DNA from: UBA961 sp049426725
GTDB lineage: Bacteria > Bacteroidota > Ignavibacteria > Kapaibacteriales > UBA961
NCBI GenBank assembly: GCA_049426725.1
Contig: JBMSYN010000010.1
Location: 1 to 64,000 of the forward strand
Reading direction: 5' to 3'
Length of the DNA: 64,000 nt
Positions 37,323 to 46,167 of this stretch are shown here, piece by piece. The position numbers were made by a program, and so were the translations under genes. Below the pieces are notes generated by a model. The model did no database searches, was not told where the DNA came from, and saw nothing but the letters and a program-made list of their open reading frames with translations. Within the stretch, counting starts at the first letter, position 1. Each line of letters begins with the position of its first letter.

Positions 37323-38588
37323 TTATTCTGCTGTTCTCATCCCATGTTCACGAATGGAAAATGAAGATAAGGCAGGGGCTTTCCATGATGTGAATGCAAC
37401 AATCAAGAGTGTCATGGATCCTCCTGCAATGACAGATGGAACCAACCCAAGTACTCTTGCAGCCAGACCACTTTCAAATGCGCCAATTTCATTTGATGCT
37501 CCGATGAAAATACCATTGACTGCAGAAACTCGACCCCGCATTTCATCGGGCGTGAGCAATTGTGCAATGCTGCCGCGTATCACCATGCTGATATTGTCGA
37601 ATGCACCACTGGCGGCAATCAAGATCAATGAAAGATAATAGTGTGTTGACATCGCAAAACCAATCATGCATGCACCAAAACCTGCAACTGCAAAGAGCAG
37701 CCATTTGCCTGTCTTTTCAACGGGTGGATGATGCGCCAAATACATACCCATCAATAATGATCCAACAAAAGGTGCGGCTCGCAAAATACCCAATGCTTCA
37801 GGTCCTAGTGACAATACATCTTTTGTGAAAGCGGGTAGCAATGCAAGTGCTCCGCCAAATAATACCGCGAACATGTCGAGTGCCATTGCACCAACCAAAA
37901 CCTGATGCGAAAAGACAAATTTCAATCCGGCGGTTAATTTATTGCTTAATGATTCTGTGTTTGGTTTCTGTGGAGGACGAGTATATCGTACGAATGAAAA
38001 TGCTGTGAGTGAACTTATAATGAGAATGCATACTGCAATATTGGCAGAAATGGCACCCAAAAATCCATATAATAATCCACCAATTGCAGGGCCGGCAACT
38101 GCTGCAAAGTTGAACAGATTTGCCGACCAAGTGGCGGCATTCGGATATACTTCTTTAGGAACGATGTCTGCCCACAAAGCCTGTAAAGAAGGCCCCATGA
38201 ATCCTCGGGATAAACCAACGCATGAAAGTGCAAGATAATAAGGAATGGTATTAAGCCCGGATTGCGTGCTATTCAAATCGGACATAATCTGAAGCAAGAG
38301 TCCAATCGATGCAAGGAAGAGAAAAAACATCGCAGCCATCAATACATGCTTCCTATTTTTTGTATCTGCAACATAACCGGAAAACATGGATGTGATGATA
38401 TAGGGTATTGCCTCAGCCAAACCACTGAATCCCAAAGCCAATGGATCACCCGTTTTGACATACAAAAGCCAACCTATGGATACCGCCTGAATTTGAATGC
38501 TTAGCGTCAGGAAAAGTCTGCCAATGAGAATACGGCGGAAAGAAGGGAACCGCAATGCGGCATAAGGGTCATTTATGAGAACATTCAT
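37323..38588 (-). CDS. MFS transporter, MFS_3/EntS-like exporter family
   Basis: A 421-residue inner-membrane protein with about 12 helices. The N-terminus ALRFPSFRRILIGRLFLTLSIQIQAVSIGWLLYVKTGDPLALGFSGLAEAIP is characteristic of the EntS/MFS_3 export group, and SGYVADTKNRKHVLM is the conserved cytoplasmic loop 2-3. SRGFMGPSLQALWADIVP and LTPDEMRGRVSAVNGIFIGASNEIGAFESG are further family blocks. Exported substrate unknown. It lies upstream of the carboxylate-amine ligase on the same strand, so it may belong to that group. Confidence 0.9.
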   Translation of the reverse strand: MNVLINDPYAALRFPSFRRILIGRLFLTLSIQIQAVSIGWLLYVKTGDPLALGFSGLAEAIPYIITSMFSGYVADTKNRKHVLMAAMFFLFLASIGLLLQIMSDLNSTQSGLNTIPYYLALSCVGLSRGFMGPSLQALWADIVPKEVYPNAATWSANLFNFAAVAGPAIGGLLYGFLGAISANIAVCILIISSLTAFSFVRYTRPPQKPNTESLSNKLTAGLKFVFSHQVLVGAMALDMFAVLFGGALALLPAFTKDVLSLGPEALGILRAAPFVGSLLMGMYLAHHPPVEKTGKWLLFAVAGFGACMIGFAMSTHYYLSLILIAASGAFDNISMVIRGSIAQLLTPDEMRGRVSAVNGIFIGASNEIGAFESGLAARVLGLVPSVIAGGSMTLLIVAFTSWKAPALSSFSIREHGMRTAE

Positions 38589-38699
38589 GAAACAAAATTA
38601 CTGATTTTACTCCCAAGGGAATGATGTCATGTGTAAGTCCTTGAATAGTCAGTCAACGAAAATTTGATTTTCTGTAAAAAATGGGCAAATGTGTAGATA

Positions 38700-38891
38700 A
38701 TGAGTAGAGTGATTTATCAAGCCACACACTATATTGCAGTAGTTCAATAAGTAAGATTCTGCCACGGCAGATTGCTATTGTTTTGCATCGGGGAAGATCT
38801 TTGGCTGATCGAATGATGCAGAACGAATTGACCAGGATATGAGAGAATTTACGAGGCCGCAGGGGAGGTCTTTTAAATTCTCTCTTTTTTT
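38700..38891 (+). ncRNA. Candidate plus-strand small structured RNA
   Basis: The only stretch without a gene of about 300 bases in the window (38589-38889) lies between two minus-strand genes, yet its folds point to the plus strand. TCTGC at 38758 pairs with GCAGA at 38767 around CACG; TGCATC at 38784 pairs with GATGCA at 38815, with an inner GATC/GATC pair; then a long terminator hairpin with a run of seven T closes the unit at 38891. TAGATAAT near 38695 could be a -10-type element; the start is otherwise unfixed. It does not match SRP, tmRNA or RNase P signatures that I can recognise. The upstream part 38589-38699 shows nothing further. Confidence 0.35.
38841..38891 (+). terminator. Strong intrinsic terminator, plus strand
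   Basis: GAGAGAATTT (38841-38850) pairs perfectly with AAATTCTCTC (38875-38884). Inside, AGGCC (38854) pairs with GGTCT (38867, one G-U). Seven T follow at 38885-38891. The minus strand has no U-run after the stem, so the direction is plus. The T-run overlaps the stop codon of the convergent DUF3050 gene. Confidence 0.75.
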
Positions 38892-39627
38892 ATGCGATGA
38901 TGGAGTCCCAAAGTGCAATTCTTGATTCCAATGCCGAGATGATTGCTTGATGGGCTTCTGACTTTTTGATATCATCATTGCAGAGCAGTTCCACCATGCG
39001 AATGGCAAGATGTGAATGATGATCGCCATCAACTTCTATATGTCTTTGGACATAGTATTGAAGTTTTGGAGCTCGGATTACACCGTCCTTCTGTAATGCA
39101 TCGATGATGGAGAGGAACATTCCGGGGATGAGATCTTCACGACCATAGGTAAATACTCCTGCGATTGAATGCACTGCCCCTGTCTCAATGATGGAAAATG
39201 TGTGGTTCACGAAATCTTGTGCACCTTTCGGAGCATTTGCCTGCATCAGGGCTTCACGGATTGGAATACCTTTTGAAATCGAATCCAAGAAAGTATGAAT
39301 CGGGATTAGATTGCAATCAAGTTCTTGCATTGCTTGTAGATACATTTCGAAGTGAGACATCACGATGCCATGTTCATTGACATCACATTCCTCACCAAGT
39401 ACTATTTCATTGATGAGTTGGCGTATCTCTGGATCGCCTTTAGGCATCCATGGAATTTCAATGCAAGTCAGATTTCTTTGCAATGATTTGAGTAAGGACA
39501 TAAAATCCCATACTGCAAATACATGAGTTTCCATGAATCTACGAATATCATCACCGTTTGAAAGTGAGTTGTATAAAGCGTGATTGATCAGTTTGGAACG
39601 AAGATCTTCAATTTGGGGGTGATGCAT
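38890..39627 (-). CDS. DUF3050 protein, haem-oxygenase-like fold
   Basis: A 245-residue all-helical cytosolic protein. METHVFAVWDFMSLLKSLQR (residues 32-51), EIPWMPKGDPEIRQLINEIVLGEECD and YYVQRHIEVDGDHHSH (191-206) are DUF3050 signatures. The pattern E85-x6-H92, E164, H196-x3-D200-x2-H203 resembles the metal-ligand arrangement of haem-oxygenase-like diiron oxidases such as CADD. If real, the protein could be an oxidase or N-oxygenase rather than a haem enzyme. The reaction is unknown. The stop codon overlaps the T-run of a plus-strand terminator. No neighbouring biosynthesis gene gives a hint, apart from the exporter gene 300 bases downstream. Confidence 0.85.
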   Translation of the reverse strand: MHHPQIEDLRSKLINHALYNSLSNGDDIRRFMETHVFAVWDFMSLLKSLQRNLTCIEIPWMPKGDPEIRQLINEIVLGEECDVNEHGIVMSHFEMYLQAMQELDCNLIPIHTFLDSISKGIPIREALMQANAPKGAQDFVNHTFSIIETGAVHSIAGVFTYGREDLIPGMFLSIIDALQKDGVIRAPKLQYYVQRHIEVDGDHHSHLAIRMVELLCNDDIKKSEAHQAIISALESRIALWDSIIA

Positions 39628-39773
39628 CAGATTAATCCGTGGTGATTTACTATGTTTGAGATTGAGATGAAAACATTATATCGATTTGACAAGTTTCCAA
39701 AATCAAAAAAAATGGCACGAAAACGGATATGAATAATAGGTGAATTCCTTCCATTCAGCATTCATGAAATAGC

Positions 39774-42077
39774 ATGCAAGATCTCATCAAACAACTTCGG
39801 ATGGTTCCATTGAGCCAATTGGCTTCTAAAGTCTATCGTAAGCTCGCCAAAGAGAGTGGGGCTTGGTTTGAAGCCATGAAAGACAAAAGGGTATGTACAT
39901 ATGCCGAGGCATTTCCATTCGCTGATCTTCCTCCGATCGTGCTCATGCCGGAAGGCGATTCATTATTCACTCATGCATTGTCCATAAAAGCATTGGCTGA
40001 CAATCACAGTCAGTCAATTTTCTCCATTTTGGATAGTGGATGGGTGAACATGACTATCCCCGGAAAAGATCATCATGCACGCTTGAAGGAAGTTGTTACT
40101 TCATCGAATTATCCGGAATCTGCGAGAATACTAGATGTGCTCATGAATTCTCCTTTTGGATTGAAGCAGGGAACTGATAGAATTCTGTATCATCCGATTG
40201 ATTGGCAACTTGATTGCAAATCAGGTTTTCGATGGGATGCAATGAGTCATTATAGTGAGATTGCTTATGGCTCAAAGAGGGGTTCGGACATCAAAGTTCC
40301 TTGGGAATTAGGCAGATTCACGCATGCCCCTGGTTTGGCATGTGCCGCAGTTTTGTCTGAACAAGAAGATATGCCATCCAGAAGCAAAGAATTTTATGCG
40401 CATGTTTTCCGCACTCAGACATTGGATTTCATTGCTCATAATCCTCCACGATTTGGAGTGCACTGGAAAAGTTCAATGGATTGCGGTTTGCGCATCATGA
40501 ATCTGCTCATTGCTTATGATTTGTTTAGAAGCATTGGCATTGAATGGGATGCTGAATTTTCTTATATCTTCAGAAGATCGCTTCATGAACATGTTGTGCA
40601 TATCATGGACCATCCGGAGTGGTCGCCAACGAATAGAGGGAATCACTATTTGGCGAATCTTGCAGGAATGCTCTTTGCCCTTCGCGGACTTCCCTTGACT
40701 GATGAATATTGCGCAGTGATTCGTTTTGCTATAGCAGAAGCAGCCGCAGAGGCTAGTCAGCAATTTTTACAAGATGGATTGAACTTCGAGGCATCAATTC
40801 CATATCATGGTTTTTCTTTGGAAATGGTATCAATCATTTTGGCAATTGCAACTTCATATACGACTGAAGAGAAAGACAAAATTTGTACAAGCCCAATTCA
40901 TCACCGGTCTTTGTCGGCAACAATTCAGCCAGCTACACCATCCGAATTCAAAAAAGCATTACATGAAATAAAGAATCAAGTCCATAAGGCATTTGAAGGA
41001 TTAATGAATGTAATGATAGATGATGTGCATATACCAAATATTGGTGACAATGACAGTGGATATTGTTTTCGCATCACGCCAAATGGTTCATGGGTTGATG
41101 CAACAGAAGCACCAAACACATATATCAATCTTAATCCTCGTTATGAATTGCCTGATGTGGAAACGATGTATCCTAGCAAAAAGGCAGATGAGCACTATGA
41201 GTGGATTGCTGATACTTTGGATTGCAGACCAACACTCGGATTGGTATGCGCGGCTTTGCAAAAGCAATTGCCGGAATTGCTGTTTAGAAATGGAGCGATT
41301 GAATTTCAAATTTTATCATCAATCATTCAGACTGAACCTGTTTCATTGAATTCTGCATTATTGCCAATTCCATTTTCTGAAGCGTATCCACGTATGCATT
41401 CATTTCCTGCTTTTGGACTTTGGACCATGAAACATGAGCGCTATACTGCCATCATGCGAGCAGGTCCCACCGGACAAAAAGGCAAGGGCGGTCATGCCCA
41501 CAATGACCAATTGTCATTTGTACTCAGTGTGAATGGCGAGGAGTTTCTTGGAGATCCAGGAACATTTTGGTATACCGCTTCTCCATTGATGAGAAATATC
41601 GGAAGATCAGTCACGATGCATTCCACATTGATCATTCCGGGAAAAGAACAGAATACCTGGATGGAAGGTCCAGGAGATTTACTGTTCTGGATGAAACCCG
41701 ATCAAGCAAAAGCAGACGGAATGTTCAATGAGACGGTTTGGAGGGGAATACATCATGCTTATGGTGAACCACATATGCGAAACATGATTTGTTCGCCACT
41801 TGGAATCAAAGGTCATGATTCATGTAAGGTGGAATTGCGTAAAATCGTTCAGTTTCATTGCGTTCCGGGCATTCAAGCTAGTCAAATCAAAGCCGGCACT
41901 GTGCAATTGATCAGTCCATTGGGTACAACCATAACACTCAATTCATTGTCTGGATTCGCTTGGGAAATCTTGCCGGCAGTCTATTCACGAGCATATGGAA
42001 GGGTAGAAGAATCGATGATTATTCGCATGGAAGTTGACGCCAAAACCCATGACATTCATTGGGAAATCAAGATTTGA
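39774..42077 (+). CDS. Heparinase II/III-family protein
   Basis: A 767-residue protein. The N-terminal alpha/alpha toroid contains RFTHAPGLACAAVLSE (residues about 182-197), NPPRFGVHWKSSMDCGLRIMNLLIAYDL and WSPTNRGNHYLANLAG, blocks shared by heparinase II/III-like polysaccharide lyases. The C-terminal beta-sandwich begins near residue 545 and includes GPTGQKGKGGHAHNDQLSFVLSVNGEEFLGDPG, the family's conserved lyase/binding segment. No signal peptide is apparent, as is common for the exopolysaccharide-biosynthesis type. It may cleave or process an acidic polysaccharide. The VIT/vWA gene follows 82 bases later on the same strand. Confidence 0.88.
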   Translation: MQDLIKQLRMVPLSQLASKVYRKLAKESGAWFEAMKDKRVCTYAEAFPFADLPPIVLMPEGDSLFTHALSIKALADNHSQSIFSILDSGWVNMTIPGKDHHARLKEVVTSSNYPESARILDVLMNSPFGLKQGTDRILYHPIDWQLDCKSGFRWDAMSHYSEIAYGSKRGSDIKVPWELGRFTHAPGLACAAVLSEQEDMPSRSKEFYAHVFRTQTLDFIAHNPPRFGVHWKSSMDCGLRIMNLLIAYDLFRSIGIEWDAEFSYIFRRSLHEHVVHIMDHPEWSPTNRGNHYLANLAGMLFALRGLPLTDEYCAVIRFAIAEAAAEASQQFLQDGLNFEASIPYHGFSLEMVSIILAIATSYTTEEKDKICTSPIHHRSLSATIQPATPSEFKKALHEIKNQVHKAFEGLMNVMIDDVHIPNIGDNDSGYCFRITPNGSWVDATEAPNTYINLNPRYELPDVETMYPSKKADEHYEWIADTLDCRPTLGLVCAALQKQLPELLFRNGAIEFQILSSIIQTEPVSLNSALLPIPFSEAYPRMHSFPAFGLWTMKHERYTAIMRAGPTGQKGKGGHAHNDQLSFVLSVNGEEFLGDPGTFWYTASPLMRNIGRSVTMHSTLIIPGKEQNTWMEGPGDLLFWMKPDQAKADGMFNETVWRGIHHAYGEPHMRNMICSPLGIKGHDSCKVELRKIVQFHCVPGIQASQIKAGTVQLISPLGTTITLNSLSGFAWEILPAVYSRAYGRVEESMIIRMEVDAKTHDIHWEIKI

Positions 42078-42159
42078 ATGTGATGATCTTGCAAAATCAA
42101 TGTCTTCCCATGCGGAATCGGTATATTTGTCAAGTAGTTCAATCCATTATAGAGATTCA

Positions 42160-44424
42160 ATGATCCGATTATACATAGTGTTTGTGTTCATGTGTATGTA
42201 TTCGATTCCCCATCGAATATCGGCTCAAGACATCCCTTTTCCCCGTTTCATTGTCAATAGCGATGCATCGGATATTGATTCGCTGATTCCAGACTCCACG
42301 CATATTCAAGCTCATGTGAATGGCGTCATCACCGAATGTATCATAAAACAGAGTTTTGTGTATCGCGGCACAACAACCATTGAAGCTTCTCTGCTAATGC
42401 CAGCTCATCCTTCCATCATGATTCATGGTGGTATTGTAAAAGTTGGAAATCAATCGTACAAAGCAGAAATGCAGGACAAAGAAAAGGTTCGTGAGATTTA
42501 TGAACAAGCAAAAAAGAAGGTCGATCCTTTCTTTTTGAATTGGAATGAATCAAATGCTTTTCAAATGCATGTTTCCGGCATACAGCCTGGCATGACGGTG
42601 TATTATGAGATTCGTTATACACAAATCATGAAACCTACCGAGGGAAAATATACTCTTACACTTCCAAAGCCACTTAAACCATATTATCTGAAGATTCTTG
42701 ATGTTGTTCCTTTGTATCGCGATACATTTAGCGATACAAGTTTTACAGAAATGAAAGAATATCCTTCAGGAAAGTTTTCATCAGTCATTCGTGTGTCAAA
42801 AGGCGGGACCATGCATGCATGTACTGCAAATGGACTTGAAGTGAAAGAAAGCGAAAGTGAATTCATCTGTTCGCTCGGCAAAGAATATGCAGGTCAAACA
42901 CTTTCTGTCTCATATCAATTTGCAGATAATGCACCTCGTGAAAATTTGATGTTATATGAAGACAATAATGACAAATTCTTTTTACTGACACTCCATCCGC
43001 CTACAACCAAGCGTCTCCGTGATTCAATGCATTCGCATGAATATATCATACTTTGTGATTCATCATCTTTGGAGACCGGTGCTGCAGCTTCATTCTGGAA
43101 AGCTTTTTCAAAGGGCTTATACTCTGGTGATCGCATAAACATTCAACATTTTGGAAATGAAAATATCCAGTTAAGTGATACCTCTGTCTTTTGCACCAAA
43201 GAGGTATTGTCAAGAGCAAATGTTTATGTAAATCGGGTCCAAGAAACAGAAGGATTGGAACCAATTGCGCTTATCGATAGACTATCGAATCTTCTTGTGC
43301 AAACTCAATCCGAGCAAATGACCCCACGAACAATCATCATTCTTTCGAATGGTTTTGTAGATGCTAGCACAGATATTTTTGAACAAGTTTCAAAACAATT
43401 ACAAGATGCAAACATCTTTGCGATTGCCACCGGAAAAGAAAGCAATGAGCGTTTTTTTGATGCGATATCAAGACTGACGATGGCTGAACCAATGTCGATT
43501 GAAGGTTCTCATTCGGTAATGGATGCCCAAGCTGAACAAATTGCAATGACACTTCAATATCCTGCATTGACAAAATTGAAAGTAGGATTTGATGGCTTCA
43601 ATGCAATTGAGCTTGAACCCGCGAGTTATCCCGATTTATATTCTGAAAGACCTGTCATGATTTTCGGGAAATTCAAAGGAAAACCCAAAGGTCGCATTGT
43701 AATTACAGGCATGATGGGCGATATACCATTTGCAAAAACAATTGAAGTATCATCTATCAAACAATCATCTGCAAATACAGCATTGCCCTATCTATGGGCA
43801 AAACAACGCATTGCTTTGTTGATTGATTATAATGTATATGAAAGAACAAATCAACGCATCACGGAAATCACAAAACTTGGCAAGCGTTATGGAGTGCAAA
43901 CACCCTATACGGCTTTTGGTGTAACAGGTAGTGTGATCGGAAAAAAGTTGAATCCTGCAATTATGTATCAACCATTAAATTTATCCATTGGTGGTACATT
44001 GGTTGCAAGTTCATCCGGCATGCAATTGGCAAGAACCAATGAAGTTGAAGTTGAAGCTGCATGCAATTATCAAGAAGCAGGTGCGCATGATGAAGAGGGT
44101 TTGATTAGCGTTGGATCTGTTATGACTGAGAAAGTAACCGACAATGCAATCTTGGAATCTTATAAACTCTCAGTTGAACAACAATTATCAACAATGCTTG
44201 CATGCTATGCGGAAGCTCTTCCTAAGTATTTCCATTTGCAAGGCACAGTGCAAATGCTTGTGATTTATGGGGAAGATGGTGGCGTAACTGAAATATCACT
44301 TGCTGATTCAGAATTGAACATTCCGGAAGTTGATGCTTGTTTATTGAAAGCAGCACAGGGAATCAATTATCCTAAAACCATGGAGGGCATGGTGCAAATA
44401 TCTTTTTTGCTGGAAGTGCTATAA
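42160..44424 (+). CDS. VIT and vWA domain protein with TonB/AgmX-like C-terminus
   Basis: A 754-residue exported protein. Signal peptide MIRLYIVFVFMCMYSIPHRISAQ supports the ATG at 42160, although the frame is open further upstream within the heparinase gene. The VIT domain spans about residues 40-170 (VNGVITECIIKQSFVYRG, EKVREIYEQAKKK). A vWA-like region begins near 288 (EYIILCDSSSLETG) and runs to about 450. The last 70 residues (LQGTVQMLVIYGEDGGVTEISL ... VDACLLKAAQGINYPKT) resemble the AgmX/TonB-type C-terminal domain seen in gliding and energy-coupled proteins. The role is unknown; inter-alpha-trypsin-inhibitor-like surface binding is an analogy. The stop overlaps that of pth by six bases. 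Confidence 0.82.
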   Translation: MIRLYIVFVFMCMYSIPHRISAQDIPFPRFIVNSDASDIDSLIPDSTHIQAHVNGVITECIIKQSFVYRGTTTIEASLLMPAHPSIMIHGGIVKVGNQSYKAEMQDKEKVREIYEQAKKKVDPFFLNWNESNAFQMHVSGIQPGMTVYYEIRYTQIMKPTEGKYTLTLPKPLKPYYLKILDVVPLYRDTFSDTSFTEMKEYPSGKFSSVIRVSKGGTMHACTANGLEVKESESEFICSLGKEYAGQTLSVSYQFADNAPRENLMLYEDNNDKFFLLTLHPPTTKRLRDSMHSHEYIILCDSSSLETGAAASFWKAFSKGLYSGDRINIQHFGNENIQLSDTSVFCTKEVLSRANVYVNRVQETEGLEPIALIDRLSNLLVQTQSEQMTPRTIIILSNGFVDASTDIFEQVSKQLQDANIFAIATGKESNERFFDAISRLTMAEPMSIEGSHSVMDAQAEQIAMTLQYPALTKLKVGFDGFNAIELEPASYPDLYSERPVMIFGKFKGKPKGRIVITGMMGDIPFAKTIEVSSIKQSSANTALPYLWAKQRIALLIDYNVYERTNQRITEITKLGKRYGVQTPYTAFGVTGSVIGKKLNPAIMYQPLNLSIGGTLVASSSGMQLARTNEVEVEAACNYQEAGAHDEEGLISVGSVMTEKVTDNAILESYKLSVEQQLSTMLACYAEALPKYFHLQGTVQMLVIYGEDGGVTEISLADSELNIPEVDACLLKAAQGINYPKTMEGMVQISFLLEVL

Positions 44425-44994
44425 AGGTTTGTCTGAATTAATGTGTTGCAATGCTCTTGCATGATTACCCGTGAAAAACATGTTCAATGCTTTCACTCCC
44501 CGTTCAATCATTGCATTACGCGATTCGATTTCATCATGACGAAAAGCTGAGAGAACATAATCAGCCATTTCTCCCGGACCAAATTGTTTGTCGATTCCAA
44601 ATCTGAATCTCCAAAATGCCGGACCAATATGCGCAATCATGGATGAAGTTCCATTATGTCCACCATCTGATCCACCTTGTTTCATTTGCATTTTACCGAC
44701 GGGGAAATTGTATTCATCAACAAGCATGATAACATGCTCGGACGGGATTTTATAATACCGTATGAATTCACCAACCGCCTGACCCGAATTGTTCATGTAT
44801 GTTTCGGGTAGCATGAGAGAAATTTTTTCCCCTTTGATTGCACACTCAGCTTCGAGCCAATTGCCTCGACCCTTTTTGAATTGCACTTGCTTTTTTTCTG
44901 CAAATGCCTCAGCAATCATCCAGCCGATATTATGTCTTGTTGAATGATAGCGTTCTCCGGGATTTCCCAAACCAACAATCAGCCAATGAGCCAT
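44419..44994 (-). CDS. pth: Peptidyl-tRNA hydrolase
   Basis: A 191-residue cytosolic enzyme that releases peptide from prematurely dropped peptidyl-tRNA. WLIVGLGNPGERYHSTRHNIGW (split at residues 4-25) includes the catalytic His in TRHNIG; PETYMNNSGQAVGEF and LVDEYNFPVGKMQMKQGGSDGGHNG complete the family signature, with the Asp of VDEYN. Its start follows the MauE/DoxX gene stop with no gap, so the two are probably co-transcribed. Confidence 0.95.
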   Translation of the reverse strand: MAHWLIVGLGNPGERYHSTRHNIGWMIAEAFAEKKQVQFKKGRGNWLEAECAIKGEKISLMLPETYMNNSGQAVGEFIRYYKIPSEHVIMLVDEYNFPVGKMQMKQGGSDGGHNGTSSMIAHIGPAFWRFRFGIDKQFGPGEMADYVLSAFRHDEIESRNAMIERGVKALNMFFTGNHARALQHINSDKPL

Positions 44995-45648
44995 TTATTC
45001 CTCTGTATGGAGAGAATCTTTTGAAGTGAGGAAGATGTAGAGCGAAGCAATGAGCCAACGAGCATCTTCCAGCACTTTTGCCCAACCTACTTTTGTCACT
45101 TCAGCTGCTGCCGCAGGAGAACTTTCGCCGAAACATCCACAATCAATATTGTACCCTCTTGCTATTGCAGTCAAAATGGCTATGATGAAAACAATCAGCA
45201 TACCCGAAATGAGAAATGATGCTGCTTTTTCTTTATATGAGAATAATAGCATTGCTCCGGTGATGATCTCAACCCAAGGTAAGATAAGTGCAGGAACATT
45301 TAAAGCCGCATAGGGAAGCAAGTGAAAATTATTGATGCTTTTTGCAAATGCATCGGGATTCGCAATTTTATCTATGGCTGCTGCAATGAAAATTGATCCA
45401 ATCAAGATCTTTGCAAGTTTACGCAATCTTGGATCGGACAATTCCAACCCGATGAGTAAAGCAATTCCACATATCAGTTCAATCCAAGGAAGTGCTATCC
45501 CAAACAAAGCGATTGGAAGATTTGCAGTCATCGCAAAAGCCGGTGGCTTGGGATTATCAGCACCAATTTTTACTATTCCCGCAAATGCAAATGAAGATCC
45601 AATGATCAACCGTAAAAGGAGTTGTCCGAATGATTGAAAACGTTCCAT
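44995..45648 (-). CDS. MauE/DoxX-family membrane protein
   Basis: A 217-residue inner-membrane protein with four to five hydrophobic helices of the DoxX/MauE type: RLIIGSSFAFAGIVKIGADNP (residues 12-32), NLPIALFGIALPWIELICGIALLIGLEL, and a second paired helix set. The CGCFGE motif near residue 176 is a redox-active Cys pair found in MauE-like proteins. BT_3928-type proteins of Bacteroidota have this look. The ATG at 45648 is used; an in-frame TTG at 45681 lacks support. It precedes pth directly. Redox maturation of exported proteins is inferred. Confidence 0.82.
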   Translation of the reverse strand: MERFQSFGQLLLRLIIGSSFAFAGIVKIGADNPKPPAFAMTANLPIALFGIALPWIELICGIALLIGLELSDPRLRKLAKILIGSIFIAAAIDKIANPDAFAKSINNFHLLPYAALNVPALILPWVEIITGAMLLFSYKEKAASFLISGMLIVFIIAILTAIARGYNIDCGCFGESSPAAAAEVTKVGWAKVLEDARWLIASLYIFLTSKDSLHTEE

Positions 45649-45775
45649 TGAATAGCCGATATGATTATATGAATATGACAAACTTCGCGAAAAATCAACA
45701 ATACAACAAGTGGGGTTTGTTATTGCTCCAAGTTTGCAGTAACTTGGGATTACATTATTATGGAGTTACTATTTC

Positions 45776-46120
45776 ATGAGTTCTTTTCAAGAAGATGAAA
45801 TTGCTTATGCAAATCCTTCCGATATTTCATCAAATAAATGGAAGGCAATATGTGCATATTTAGGCATACTTATTCTCATCCCATTATTTCTTGGCGGAGA
45901 CTCTAGTTTTGCAAAGTATCATGTGAAACAAGGGTTGAATGTATGTCTCTTATATGTTTTGTCAAGTGTAGCAAGTTATATTCCCTTACTACCATTTGAT
46001 GGATTGATTAGTGGCTTGGCTTATCTTTCAGCCATCATATTTTCCATCATTGGAATCATCAATGTTATGCAGGGGAATATGAAGCCACTTCCTCTGATTG
46101 GACATATCCGTATCTTTTAA
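45776..46120 (+). CDS. DUF4870-like small membrane protein
   Basis: A 114-residue protein with two to three hydrophobic helices. WKAICAYLGILILIPLFLGGDSSFAKYHVKQGLNVCLLYVL near residues 21-61 and the end IIGIINVMQGNMKPLPLIGHIRIF match the DUF4870/Tic20-like pattern. The role is unknown. It is the only plus-strand gene here, with a strong hairpin directly after the stop. Confidence 0.75.
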   Translation: MSSFQEDEIAYANPSDISSNKWKAICAYLGILILIPLFLGGDSSFAKYHVKQGLNVCLLYVLSSVASYIPLLPFDGLISGLAYLSAIIFSIIGIINVMQGNMKPLPLIGHIRIF

Positions 46121-46122
46121 TG

Positions 46123-46150
46123 AAAAAAGGCGACCAATGGTCGCCTTTTT
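46123..46150. terminator. Bidirectional intrinsic terminator
   Basis: AAAAAAGGCGACC, AAT loop, GGTCGCCTTTTT: a seven-base GC-rich stem with A-run before and T-run after, so it can stop transcripts from both strands. It serves the DUF4870-like gene (plus) and the DUF1573 gene (minus). Confidence 0.9.
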
Positions 46151-46167
46151 GATTGAGAGCATATTCC

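Noticed and set aside
38589..38891. tRNA, SRP RNA, tmRNA or RNase P in the gap
   Set aside because: No cloverleaf, CCA end, GGAAG-type SRP loop, tmRNA tag frame or RNase P core motifs were recognised; only the terminator and hairpins remain.
42034..42159. Upstream extension of the VIT/vWA frame into the heparinase gene
   Set aside because: The added 42 residues precede a clear signal peptide that starts at 42160.
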